Part shown: one piece after another, positions 7,266 to 15,734 of the stretch
Numbering within the stretch: position 1 is the first letter of the stretch
Layout: every line of letters starts with the position of its first letter
Assembly (NCBI RefSeq): GCF_018603905.1
Contig: NZ_JAHFZZ010000034.1
Coordinates: forward strand, 44,430-108,429
DNA: 64,000 nt
Direction of reading: 5' to 3'
Origin: Nonomuraea sp. NEAU-A123
Lineage (GTDB): Bacteria > Actinomycetota > Actinomycetes > Streptosporangiales > Streptosporangiaceae
Translations under genes and position numbers: made by a program
The notes under the pieces: generated by a model
Told to the model about the DNA's origin: nothing
The model's input: the letters and a program-made list of their open reading frames with translations, nothing else
Database searches by the model: none

Positions 7266-10075
7266 GTCCGGAAGACCCAAAAGAACACCTCTTTTCCGTA
7301 GTTGGTTCGGTTGGTGGCGTCTGGATCGACCTGCCAGTCCACGTCGAAGGAGCTGAAGGTGTTGTTCGACAGGCACCAACGGAAGTTCGGTACAGCGTCG
7401 ACGGCGTGCTTCACTCCGGCGACGGGGTTCGGCACGGTCAGCAGCGTCGTCGGGTAGTTGATGCGCATGCCGCCGTAGTCGTTCCCGACGGTGAGGCGGC
7501 CGGTGAGGATCCCCCAGCGTGGGCCGGCCGTGAGGTGGTTCCAGCGGCCGACGTGGGTGGTGCGCGGCCCGTAGCCGTAGTCGGAGAACTCGAAGTAGTT
7601 CTCGTCCTCGCTGCCCGAGCCGTACCAGCCGACCTTCGTGCCGGAGTCACGCAGTTCCATGAACCCGCCGTTGGCCTGAGAGGAGCCGCTGTAGCGGTAC
7701 TTCACCTCGAACAGGGACGCCGACTGCACCAGCGTGAAGCGCCGCCCGGCGGAGTCGGCCGACCCGACGATTTCGATGCCCGTGCCAAACGACCCACCTG
7801 CGGTAATGGAGGCTTGGCCGCCACCGGAGGAGGTGAACCGGACCTCCGGCAGGCTCGCACCGGGCGGGGCAACCTCGATGCGCTGCCCCGAGGAGGCAGT
7901 CCGCAGGTAGGCGCCCGTGATGGTGCCACCGGTGATGGATTTGCCGGTGATCGCATCGGCCGCGATCTTCGCTGCCGTGATCGCGTTCGCCTGGATCTTG
8001 TCGGCTGTGACCGCATTCGCCGCGATATGCGCCGCCTCAATGGCTCCCGCCTGGATCTTGTCGGCCTCGATGGCGTTGGCCTTGATGTGCCCGGCCTGGA
8101 TCTCCAGCGCCCGGATCAGACGGCCGGTGATCGAGTCGGCGGTGATTTTCGCGTCGCCGGGGATCGTGCCGTCGATGATGTGCTCGGCCCCGTTGATCAC
8201 CTTGCCGATCACGTCGGTGTCCACGAGCGGCACCGTGGCGATCGCCCCGGCCGCTGTCGGCGCTGACTCGTTCCCCGACCGGTCGACTGCGGTCAGCCAC
8301 ACCTCGCGGGCCTTCCCGTACGGCTGATCCGGAATCACCACGACACCGGCCGCCGACAGATACCCGACCTCGGCCGCGCCCGGCGCAAGCGGATCCTGCA
8401 TCCACACGCGGACCCGCTCAAAGTCGGTCGGCATCGGCACGCTGCCAGCACCCAGGCCGTCCCACGCAACATGAATCACGCCAAGCCGGGTCGTCACCGT
8501 CGGCTCGGACGGCACCGGAGGCGGCGTCGCGTCATCCGGCATCAGCTTCACTACCTGGTCGGAGAAGACGCCCTTAACTCCGGCCGAAGTCGCGCGGACC
8601 TTCCACGCATACTCCCAGCCGACCACCAGCGGCGAGACCGTCGCCGTGGTGTCACCGGACGCGGTCTGCGCAACCAGCAGCCACAGCTCCCCCACCTGGT
8701 TGCGGCGGGCGTACACCTCGTACCCGTCGATGTCGAGCGCGACGCCTGCGACGTCGGCGGTGACCGGGCTCCACGTCACCGTGGCCTGCCCACGTGCGTA
8801 CCCGTGCTCATCCAGGTACGCGGCCGCCCCGACGACAAGTCCTTGCGGTGCGGCCGGAGTACGGTTGTTCGTCTCCGGGGCAGGCTCGCCCCCAGATCCG
8901 CCCGACCCTATCCCGCCATCGAGAATCCCGGCGGCCTGCCTGGCCAAGCGGATCTCGCGCTCCAGAAAACGATCATTCAAGACGACGTTGCCGCCGACCT
9001 GGCCATCCTTGTCCACCGACAAGGTGATCTGCCGCAGACGCAGCGACTCCATCGCCCCGCCATCGCCCGGCGCGAGCAGATAGTCCCCCGGCTGGTAATG
9101 CTCGAACGGCAGCCACCGCGCGAGGTCGAACATCAAGCCGCGGGTGACCTGCACCCGCTCACGGGCGACCCGATCCAACGCGTTCTGGCCCAGCAGCCTC
9201 GCCGTACCCACATCTGAGACGCCGCTCTGCGCCTGGTAGGTCTCCCACCTACCCCACGGTGCGACGGCGGCCGAGTTGTTCACCTCCACCGACAGGCCAG
9301 CTTCGCCACCGATCAGGATGGCCGACACCGCATCCTCCAGAGTCCCCGTGTCCGGGGCCTCCGTGATGTCACGGCCGTACCGCAAATCCACCGGGTCACG
9401 CCCAGAGGCGAGGTCAGTGCCGAGCACCGTGTCCGGATTGAAAACCTGCAAGGTGCGGCCCTGCATCCGCCAATCAAGGACGCCCTGCTCACTCAAATTG
9501 ATCAATATGCTGAGCAGGTCCTTGCCAGGCTCGATCGCCAGCGTCAACCGCCGCGTGCTGTCCCACTCCTTGTTGTCGCTGTCGCGGGTGTCGGAGAAGG
9601 TGTGGGTCAGGAAGCGCAGCGCACCGCGCGCCTGCGCCTCCTGGATGAACGTCGCGAGGATCGCCCCGGCGCTGACCGCATTGAACTGGCGCTTGCCGTC
9701 CACCATCGCGCCGTTCGGGTACAGCACGATCTTCCGCAGCATCCACGCCCAGCCGGGCAGCTCGTACGACCTCGCCCCCGCCCGGTCCGTGCTGTCCCCG
9801 CCCCGCTTGATCCGCAGGAACCTCGCGTTCGGCGGCTCGACCCAGCTCCCGCCCTCCACCGCGTACTCCACCGCGACCTCGCAGTAGTTGGCGATGACCT
9901 CAGCGTTCAACCCGCCAGCCGGGTAGCTCAGCTTCAGCGACGGCACATCGTTCAGCGGGTCGCCCAGCTCGAAACCGCTGTGCTGCGGCAGCACGCCCAG
10001 ACGCGGCCCATTCGGCGCGTGCGCCACCAGCCGTAGCGCGAACTTAGCGGGCTCACCTGGGATGATTATCTGCAT
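7262..10075 (-). CDS. Tail-tip/receptor-binding protein with FnIII domains (second copy)
   Basis: 937 residues. N-terminal part: a tail-hub-like domain starting FALRLVAHAPNGPRLGVLP and continuing through LELPGW-like and RKIVLYP segments. Middle: at least two fibronectin-III-like domains (GYEVYARRN ... VDRSGNESAP). Then a run of short helical repeats of the form A-x-K/H-I-x-A-x-A-I (about residues 640-725) and a C-terminal jelly-roll-like tip. It shares its first 650 residues in outline with the upstream gene (10695-13409) and differs at the tip, so the two probably recognise different surface targets. GGGGGA precedes the ATG. Confidence 0.75.
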   Translation of the reverse strand: MQIIIPGEPAKFALRLVAHAPNGPRLGVLPQHSGFELGDPLNDVPSLKLSYPAGGLNAEVIANYCEVAVEYAVEGGSWVEPPNARFLRIKRGGDSTDRAGARSYELPGWAWMLRKIVLYPNGAMVDGKRQFNAVSAGAILATFIQEAQARGALRFLTHTFSDTRDSDNKEWDSTRRLTLAIEPGKDLLSILINLSEQGVLDWRMQGRTLQVFNPDTVLGTDLASGRDPVDLRYGRDITEAPDTGTLEDAVSAILIGGEAGLSVEVNNSAAVAPWGRWETYQAQSGVSDVGTARLLGQNALDRVARERVQVTRGLMFDLARWLPFEHYQPGDYLLAPGDGGAMESLRLRQITLSVDKDGQVGGNVVLNDRFLEREIRLARQAAGILDGGIGSGGSGGEPAPETNNRTPAAPQGLVVGAAAYLDEHGYARGQATVTWSPVTADVAGVALDIDGYEVYARRNQVGELWLLVAQTASGDTTATVSPLVVGWEYAWKVRATSAGVKGVFSDQVVKLMPDDATPPPVPSEPTVTTRLGVIHVAWDGLGAGSVPMPTDFERVRVWMQDPLAPGAAEVGYLSAAGVVVIPDQPYGKAREVWLTAVDRSGNESAPTAAGAIATVPLVDTDVIGKVINGAEHIIDGTIPGDAKITADSITGRLIRALEIQAGHIKANAIEADKIQAGAIEAAHIAANAVTADKIQANAITAAKIAADAITGKSITGGTITGAYLRTASSGQRIEVAPPGASLPEVRFTSSGGGQASITAGGSFGTGIEIVGSADSAGRRFTLVQSASLFEVKYRYSGSSQANGGFMELRDSGTKVGWYGSGSEDENYFEFSDYGYGPRTTHVGRWNHLTAGPRWGILTGRLTVGNDYGGMRINYPTTLLTVPNPVAGVKHAVDAVPNFRWCLSNNTFSSFDVDWQVDPDATNRTNYGKEVFFWVFRT

Positions 10076-10217
10076 CGCTGGTCCCCCTCAGTTCGTTGAT
10101 CTCGTCGCGCTGCTGGTCCACGGCCGCCGACAGGACGGCGTTCTCGTATGTCAGCTCCTCGATGCGGCGGCGCAGCACCGCGATGATCCGTGCGGGCTCG
10201 ACCACCAGGTCCTCCAT
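10053..10217 (-). CDS. 54-residue coiled-coil phage protein
   Basis: Reads MEDLVVEPARIIAVLRRRIE and continues as a heptad helix (LTYENAVLSAAVDQQRDEINEL). The ATG overlaps the stop of the gene upstream (TGATG) and the gene runs over the start of the downstream tail protein. The spacing, coding sense and coiled-coil character support a real small gene, perhaps a trimerising assembly factor of the tail tip. Confidence 0.5.
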   Translation of the reverse strand: MEDLVVEPARIIAVLRRRIEELTYENAVLSAAVDQQRDEINELRGTSDADNHPR

Positions 10218-10690
10218 CACGCCCCCGACTGCAGGAGCGCCCGCTGCTGCTCAAGCCGTACAGCCGCGACCTTCACCGGGTCGATCCGCACGTGCGACCT
10301 CAGCGGGGCGAGCACGTCGGCCGCCTTCCGCGCGGCTGCCGTACGGGCCTTCGGCACGGTTGTCTCGACCGTCGCGTGGTCGCGTTTGCACCGCTCGACC
10401 CGCTCCAGCACGGCGGCGCGGGCCTCGTCCGCCGACATCTGCCACGGGTTGGGCTCGGGCAGGTTCGGCTCGTAGATCGGGTGAACGGCGCGGTGCATCA
10501 GCATGTCGATCGCCTCGTCCGTCGAGGCCAGTCCGCACGCCACGGCGGCGGACTCGATCGCCACCTTCGGCAGGAACACCCCGACCGTGACCCCATCGGC
10601 CACCCGGGTCAGCGTGATCTCCCACGCCTCGATCCGCCCGGACTCGTCGGCCGTGTTGATCACCTCCGTAACCTTCCAGCTGTCCGGCAC
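10217..10690 (-). CDS. Tail-tip module accessory protein (first copy)
   Basis: 157 residues starting at GTG 10690 with GGAGG in the end of the upstream tail gene. Contains EAWEITLTRVADGV, DEAIDMLMHRAVHPIYEPN and SADEARAAVLERVERCKRD, each with a counterpart in the protein at 6618-7265. It forms a two-gene unit with the tail protein upstream, repeated once downstream. Function unknown; likely tail assembly or attachment. Confidence 0.6.
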   Translation of the reverse strand: MPDSWKVTEVINTADESGRIEAWEITLTRVADGVTVGVFLPKVAIESAAVACGLASTDEAIDMLMHRAVHPIYEPNLPEPNPWQMSADEARAAVLERVERCKRDHATVETTVPKARTAAARKAADVLAPLRSHVRIDPVKVAAVRLEQQRALLQSGA

Positions 10691-10694
10691 TGCG

Positions 10695-13409
10695 TCACCT
10701 CCAGGCCCAGATGTGGAACGTCCGCGTTGGCGGCGAGGTCCCGGCGGACGGGTCGAAGAAGAACAGGTCGCTGTTGGTGCGGCTGAAGAGTTGCATGGTC
10801 GTGGTCTGCTCGGCGGTGAACGTGACCTTCGGCACGGTCGGGAAGGAGAAGCCGAGAGCCACCTGGTAGTAGGTGGCGCCCCTGGACACCGTGACCGACA
10901 GCATGATCAGACCGGAATCGGCGGCGTACAGCCACGTCCCCCGGTGAAACGTGCCCGTTTGGTCGAACACGAGGAGCTGGTCCTGCTGCGTCGGGTGCAT
11001 CCACCCGATCGACGCCTGCCCCTCGACCGCCGAAACCGCGCCGCCGCGCTGCTCCCCGTTCGACGGGTTCAGGATGGCCGCCTGCCAGAAGCCGGCCGCG
11101 TGGGTGAGGCGGCACATCGCGGTGCTCGCCTGGTTGGTGCCCGACTCCATGACCAGCGTTGCCTCCCCGGTGAAGCGGGAGCCGTCGCTGTAGATGCGCG
11201 ACTGGTTCGTGCCGCTGCCCGGGATGAAGCGGATCTCCGGGCTGGCCGCGCCCGCGGGGTTGACCACGATCCGCGCCCCGGTCACCCCGGACGCGAGCTG
11301 ACCCACGATGGACACCGCGCCAGTGGCTGCCGAAATACTCGCGGTCTGCTGCCCGGAGCCGTTGAACGCCACCAGGCCCGAGCTGTTGAGCTCGACCCGC
11401 GCCCCGGACGCGCTGCCCGCGATGACCCGCGTGGACAACGTGAGTACTGCGGCGAGCTTGTCGGCCACCACCGCGCCGGCAATGATGTGCTCGGCCTCGA
11501 CCGACCCGGCGGCCAGCTTGTCGGCAGTGACTGCATTTGCAGCCAGCGCGCCCGTCGTGATGCTCTGGTTGGCGGCGTCGCCCTGGACGAGCTGCACCGC
11601 GGCGATCGTTGCCGACGCGGACGGGGCCGATTCGTTGCCGGACCTGTCGATGGACGTGAACCGGAACTGCCGGTCCGCGCCGTACGGCAGGTTCGGCACG
11701 AGGATCGCCCCGGCCTCGCCCAGGACGCCGATCTCCGACCAGCCGGGCACGAGCGGGTCCTGCATCCACACGCGGACGTGCAGGAAGTCCGGCGGCATCG
11801 GCACCGAGCCGACGCCGAGCCCGTTCCACGTGGCCCGGACCACGCCGAGACGCGTGGAAAGCTGCGGGACGGTGGGCACTGGCGGCGCTTCGTCGTCGTC
11901 GGGGATCGTCACCGCCACCTCGGGCGAGAATGCTCCGACCTGGCCGAGGTTCACCGCCCGAACCTTGAAGACGTACGACTCGCCGATGACGAGCGGCGAG
12001 TACGTCGCCGTGGTGTCGCCCGCCTGGGTCGAGGTGACGAAGAACCACGGCGCCCCCTCCTGGTTGAGCCGCATGAACAGCTCGTAGCCGCCCACGGTCA
12101 ACGCGACCCCGCCGACATCGGAGGTAACCGCGCCCCACGAGACCGTCACCTGTCCATGCGGCAGGCCGTGTTCGTCGATGTACGGGAGCGGGTTCACGAT
12201 CAGCCCGGCCGGGGCCGCCGGCGTGCGCGGCTCGGGAGCTTTCGGGGTCGGTTGCGCCCCTGAACCTCCGTCCGTCGTCGATCCTCCGACGATCCCGGCC
12301 GTCCGCCTGGCCAGCCGGATGTCGCGCTCCAGGAACCGGTCATGCAGCACCAGCGACCCACCGAGCACGCCCGTCGAGCTGCGCGCCAACGTCACCTGCC
12401 GGACTCGCAGCGACTCCAGCGCTCCGCCGTCCCCCGGCGCGAGCACCCGGTCACCTGGCTGGTAATCCTTCAGCGGCAGCCAGCGTGCGCCGTACAGGAC
12501 GATGCCACGTGTCCGTTGCACCCGCTCGGCCCCGGCGCGCTCGAGCGCGGACTGCGCGAGGATCGTCGCAGTCCCCTCGTCGGAGACGCCGCCAGCGCCG
12601 ACGTACTGCTCCCACGGCCCCCACGGCTGGATGGCCGCAGGGTTGGTGTACGTCTTGACGAGCCCGTTGTCGCCGACGACCAGCACCGACGACGCCGTGT
12701 CCTCCAGTGTGCCCTCGTCGGGCGCTTCGGCCACGTCGCGCCCGTACCGCAGATCCACAGGCGCGGGCCTGGATGCTAGGTCCCTGCTCAACGTCGTGTC
12801 GGCGTTGAACACCTGGACAGTGCGGCCGGACATGCGGAAGTCGCACACGCCCTGCTCGGCGAGGTTCTGCAGCGCCGTGAGAGCGTCCATGCCCGGCTGG
12901 TAGTAGATCGTGATGACCTTGTCCCACGCCTGGCCTGCGCTGTCCTCCTCGGGGGTGAAGTCCCATTGAAGGCCCGGCACCACGCCCCGGCCCTTGGCCT
13001 CGGCGATGAACGTCTGCAGGATCGCCCCCGCCGTCGCCGAGAGAAACGGCCTCTTGCCGTCTACCAGCGGGACCACCCCGGGATAGAGCACGATCTTGCG
13101 GAGCATCCACACGAAGCCCGGTAGCTCGAACCCGGCTAGCCCGGTAGCGTCGGAATCATCGCCGCGGCGCTTTATGCGCAGGAACCGAGAGTCCGGCGCT
13201 TCGGTCCAAACCGTGCCGTCCACACTCCACTCAACGGCGACCTCGCACGGCTGATCGAGCAGGGCCGATCCGATCGCCGTGGTGGTGTATCCGAGCTTCA
13301 GGGACGGCACATCGTTGAGCGGCCAACCGGCCTCGATCGTCAACGGGTGCGGGAGCACGCCGAGCCGGTCGCCGAACGGGCTGTAAACAACGAGGCGAAG
13401 ATCGAACAT
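10695..13409 (-). CDS. Tail-tip/receptor-binding protein with FnIII domains (first copy)
   Basis: 904 residues from ATG 13409, which has AGGGGGG before it; a longer frame to 13445 lacks support. Hub-like N-terminus (FDLRLVVYSPFGDRLGVLPHP, DVPSLKLGY, LPGFVWMLRKIVLYPG), fibronectin-III-like middle (GYELFMRLN, FKVRAVNLG, DRSGNESAP), helical A-D-K-L-A-A repeats near residues 615-650 and a distinct C-terminal domain ending FHIWAWR. Its N-terminal two thirds match the downstream gene 7262-10075 motif for motif. Probably a tail-associated fibre or central hub at the tip. Confidence 0.75.
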   Translation of the reverse strand: MFDLRLVVYSPFGDRLGVLPHPLTIEAGWPLNDVPSLKLGYTTTAIGSALLDQPCEVAVEWSVDGTVWTEAPDSRFLRIKRRGDDSDATGLAGFELPGFVWMLRKIVLYPGVVPLVDGKRPFLSATAGAILQTFIAEAKGRGVVPGLQWDFTPEEDSAGQAWDKVITIYYQPGMDALTALQNLAEQGVCDFRMSGRTVQVFNADTTLSRDLASRPAPVDLRYGRDVAEAPDEGTLEDTASSVLVVGDNGLVKTYTNPAAIQPWGPWEQYVGAGGVSDEGTATILAQSALERAGAERVQRTRGIVLYGARWLPLKDYQPGDRVLAPGDGGALESLRVRQVTLARSSTGVLGGSLVLHDRFLERDIRLARRTAGIVGGSTTDGGSGAQPTPKAPEPRTPAAPAGLIVNPLPYIDEHGLPHGQVTVSWGAVTSDVGGVALTVGGYELFMRLNQEGAPWFFVTSTQAGDTTATYSPLVIGESYVFKVRAVNLGQVGAFSPEVAVTIPDDDEAPPVPTVPQLSTRLGVVRATWNGLGVGSVPMPPDFLHVRVWMQDPLVPGWSEIGVLGEAGAILVPNLPYGADRQFRFTSIDRSGNESAPSASATIAAVQLVQGDAANQSITTGALAANAVTADKLAAGSVEAEHIIAGAVVADKLAAVLTLSTRVIAGSASGARVELNSSGLVAFNGSGQQTASISAATGAVSIVGQLASGVTGARIVVNPAGAASPEIRFIPGSGTNQSRIYSDGSRFTGEATLVMESGTNQASTAMCRLTHAAGFWQAAILNPSNGEQRGGAVSAVEGQASIGWMHPTQQDQLLVFDQTGTFHRGTWLYAADSGLIMLSVTVSRGATYYQVALGFSFPTVPKVTFTAEQTTTMQLFSRTNSDLFFFDPSAGTSPPTRTFHIWAWR

Positions 13410-13449
13410 CTGTGCCCCCCTGCCTGAGTGCGAGACATGGGGCACAGAT

Positions 13450-13475
13450 GGTTCTCTCCTACACGGCAGAGAACC
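13450..13475. terminator. Hairpin before the first tail-tip gene
   Basis: GGTTCTCT and AGAGAACC form a perfect 8-bp stem with a 10-base loop. There is no T-run on the minus strand. It may separate the membrane-protein insert from the tail gene downstream. Confidence 0.3.
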
Positions 13476-13535
13476 CGTTTCACCCTGTTCTGTTAGCCGA
13501 CACGGGATTTCGTAAGAGCCTATGGCGGCCAGCGC

Positions 13536-13706
13536 TTATCGATGGCTCGCCATAATGACCAAGAGAGCGATGATGCCCAGGATTGAGACTATGACCCCAA
13601 ACGGGCCCATGTCCTCCCACGCAGTCGGCGTGCGACCCTTATCAGACCTTTCGGTTAGCCTCCGGACCATCTGCTGGTGCTCATAATCCCGTTGGTTCTT
13701 GCGCAT
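13536..13706 (-). CDS. 56-residue membrane peptide
   Basis: From ATG 13706: a charged N-terminus (MRKNQRDYEHQQMVRRLTER) and a C-terminal hydrophobic span (FGVIVSILGIIALLVIMAS). GTG 13730 is an alternative start. No family recognised. It shares the insert between tail genes with the 230-residue membrane protein and is probably a moron rather than a structural part. Confidence 0.45.
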   Translation of the reverse strand: MRKNQRDYEHQQMVRRLTERSDKGRTPTAWEDMGPFGVIVSILGIIALLVIMASHR

Positions 13707-14051
13707 CCTGTCGATGTCATCGAAGGGCACTGGAGCTGTCCCCCTTCCGCTCGATGCCACTGGGTGCAACAACCATGGCACAGTAAGTCATCACTTGGGG
13801 GTAATACCGTCGTTCCATTCTTCCGTCGCCCGAATGATCCCGACCTGCGATAATCGTGCCCATCGTGACCACTCCACCTCACAGCCCCCGATCTACGTCC
13901 ATGTGACGCCGCGCGGGCCGCATCTCATGATCCCGGCGGTGCGCCGCCGGAGTTCGACGCCGACGACCTACTCGCGGAACGGCTAACCGCCGCAGCTATC
14001 TGCAGCAGGGCAAGGACCTACAGTTACTGGGTTGAGCGACACACCGAGATT

Positions 14052-14744
14052 TCAGGACCACCAACGTTGCACCATTCCAAGCATGGGATCGGAAAGCCAG
14101 TTGACAACAAAACCAAGCAAAAACGCCAGGACCAGAAAGATGATTTGCTGAATTAGCCCCGAGCGGCGATTTCCAGTAAACTGCTTTCGCAATACCTTGT
14201 TAAGCGCCTCGACTTGTTCCGGAGTTAGCGAGGCAAGCCGCTCCTGACCATCCACCTTTTCGCTGAGCTCTTTGAGTGCAGCCAGCCGCTCTTCGAGATA
14301 GAGTTCAAGCTCACGCGATACCTCTTGCGCCTCGCGAACCATGGTCTGCAACCCCTTGGCTCGCTGTGTCAATATCGACTCGCGCCGCTTAACCCGCTCT
14401 TTTCGGCGAGCCAACAGTGCAGAAAGTCCCGAGAATGCGCCCCATCCAAAAGCGCCGACGACCACGAGCCCTACAGGGACCCCAAAAAGTACCCACCCAA
14501 AGTACTGGTCGAATAACTTATCGAACTCTGGCCCCTCCGTGGCATGGCCCGTCGCCCATGCCCAAATTAGGATGATAAGCGGCGCGCCGAGGAAAAACCA
14601 CGCGGCAATACCGCCGCCCCACCACCAGCCCTCACTGCTACTTCCATCCGAAGAGACGACTTCGGGATTCTCACTAGGCGCATCCGAGGACGGAGTCGCC
14701 GACGAACTGCCAGACGGACGCGCTTCGTCCGGGGATGAAGTCAT
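14052..14744 (-). CDS. Membrane protein with coiled coil, probable moron
   Basis: 230 residues: Ser/Glu-rich N-terminus (about 1-38), two hydrophobic spans (about 48-65 and 83-110), a long charged coiled coil (about 115-185) and a C-terminal hydrophobic span (IIFLVLAFLLGFVVNWL). Base composition is clearly less GC-rich than the tail genes on either side. It interrupts the usual order distal tail protein to tail-tip protein, so it looks acquired. Superinfection exclusion or another prophage-expressed membrane function is possible; nothing in the sequence proves it. Confidence 0.6.
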   Translation of the reverse strand: MTSSPDEARPSGSSSATPSSDAPSENPEVVSSDGSSSEGWWWGGGIAAWFFLGAPLIILIWAWATGHATEGPEFDKLFDQYFGWVLFGVPVGLVVVGAFGWGAFSGLSALLARRKERVKRRESILTQRAKGLQTMVREAQEVSRELELYLEERLAALKELSEKVDGQERLASLTPEQVEALNKVLRKQFTGNRRSGLIQQIIFLVLAFLLGFVVNWLSDPMLGMVQRWWS

Positions 14745-14863
14745 TCCTATAGAATGCGGCCCGCAACAGCCTGCGACAAGCCGACTCTGTGAGATGTCAT
14801 TCAGGCGTGGTGATTGGGAATGCCGCTGAGTTGTCCTGGTACGGAACGTGCAAGATCACCGGG

Positions 14864-15733
14864 TCACAGGAAGGCGCGCTTCGCCTGGATCTCCGCCTTT
14901 GACGAGGCGCCCGTGCCCGTGGCCGATGTGGAGACCAGTACCGCGCGGGAGAACGGATCGGCCACCGCAACGGACGGCGTCAGATGGAGCCACCGGAACT
15001 GCGAGCCGGGACCGATCGCGTCGATCTCCCCCGTCACGTCGTTCCCGGCGGCCAGGTCCCACGTATCCGTGGTCACGACTGCGGCTTGCATCCGGCCGCA
15101 GTCAATCAGCAGCCGCTCCCCCGCCAGCAGACCACCCGGACGCAGCGCCCAGCCGCCGGTGGCGACGTCTCCGATGGACGGTTGCACGGCCGGGCCGGTG
15201 AACCGTAGCAGCGCGTCCGTGATGGGCCCGGTCGAGTTCGCGAGCGTGGTCACCGGTTGGGCGAGCTGGTTGGGCGCGCCCGTCCAGGTGGACTCGGATT
15301 CGTCCCGCCATAGCGCGCCCGGCACCTCGACTACGGCCGTGAGCCGGGCGGTCGCAGCACCGGTATTGACCTCCGGCTCGGACGCGGCGGTGATCGTCAC
15401 GTCGGCGACGCGCACGAGGTTGCCCGCCTGGTAGCGCAGCTTCATCAGCCGGTGCCGCGTGCCGAGGAGCGCCGACAGCGCCTCCAGATTGCGCTCCATC
15501 TGCTCGTAGCCGCCATCCGCCCCCGAAGGAGTGGCCGACGCGACCTTGAACGTTAGGCCGAACGTCGTGGCCTCCAGGTCGAGACCGACAACCGGGATGT
15601 CACCGTGCCTGCCCGGCACGCTGACCTTCACGGCCCGCGCGCCGGGCAAGGGCCTGCGCTGTGTCCCCTTCTTGGTCCGCCAGCAGCCGGCCGGGTGGTC
15701 CAGCGGCACTCCGTCGAGTGAATAGCTCGGCAC
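14864..15733 (-). CDS. Distal tail protein (Dit-like)
   Basis: 289 residues, directly downstream of the tape measure gene. The N-terminus MPSYSLDGVPLDHPAGCW, followed by KVSVPGRHGDIPV and a later beta-sandwich half (PSIGDVATGGWALRPGG), fits the siphophage Dit/T4-gp-like distal tail family that forms the ring connecting the tube to the tip. Length and place in the operon agree. Start ATG 15733 lies 2 bp after the tape measure stop. Confidence 0.7.
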   Translation of the reverse strand: MPSYSLDGVPLDHPAGCWRTKKGTQRRPLPGARAVKVSVPGRHGDIPVVGLDLEATTFGLTFKVASATPSGADGGYEQMERNLEALSALLGTRHRLMKLRYQAGNLVRVADVTITAASEPEVNTGAATARLTAVVEVPGALWRDESESTWTGAPNQLAQPVTTLANSTGPITDALLRFTGPAVQPSIGDVATGGWALRPGGLLAGERLLIDCGRMQAAVVTTDTWDLAAGNDVTGEIDAIGPGSQFRWLHLTPSVAVADPFSRAVLVSTSATGTGASSKAEIQAKRAFL

Positions 15734-15734
15734 C

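Noticed and set aside
10503..12263. 586-residue plus-strand frame within the first tail-tip gene
   Set aside because: Arg/His/Gly-rich antisense product without motifs; the minus frame carries conserved tail domains.
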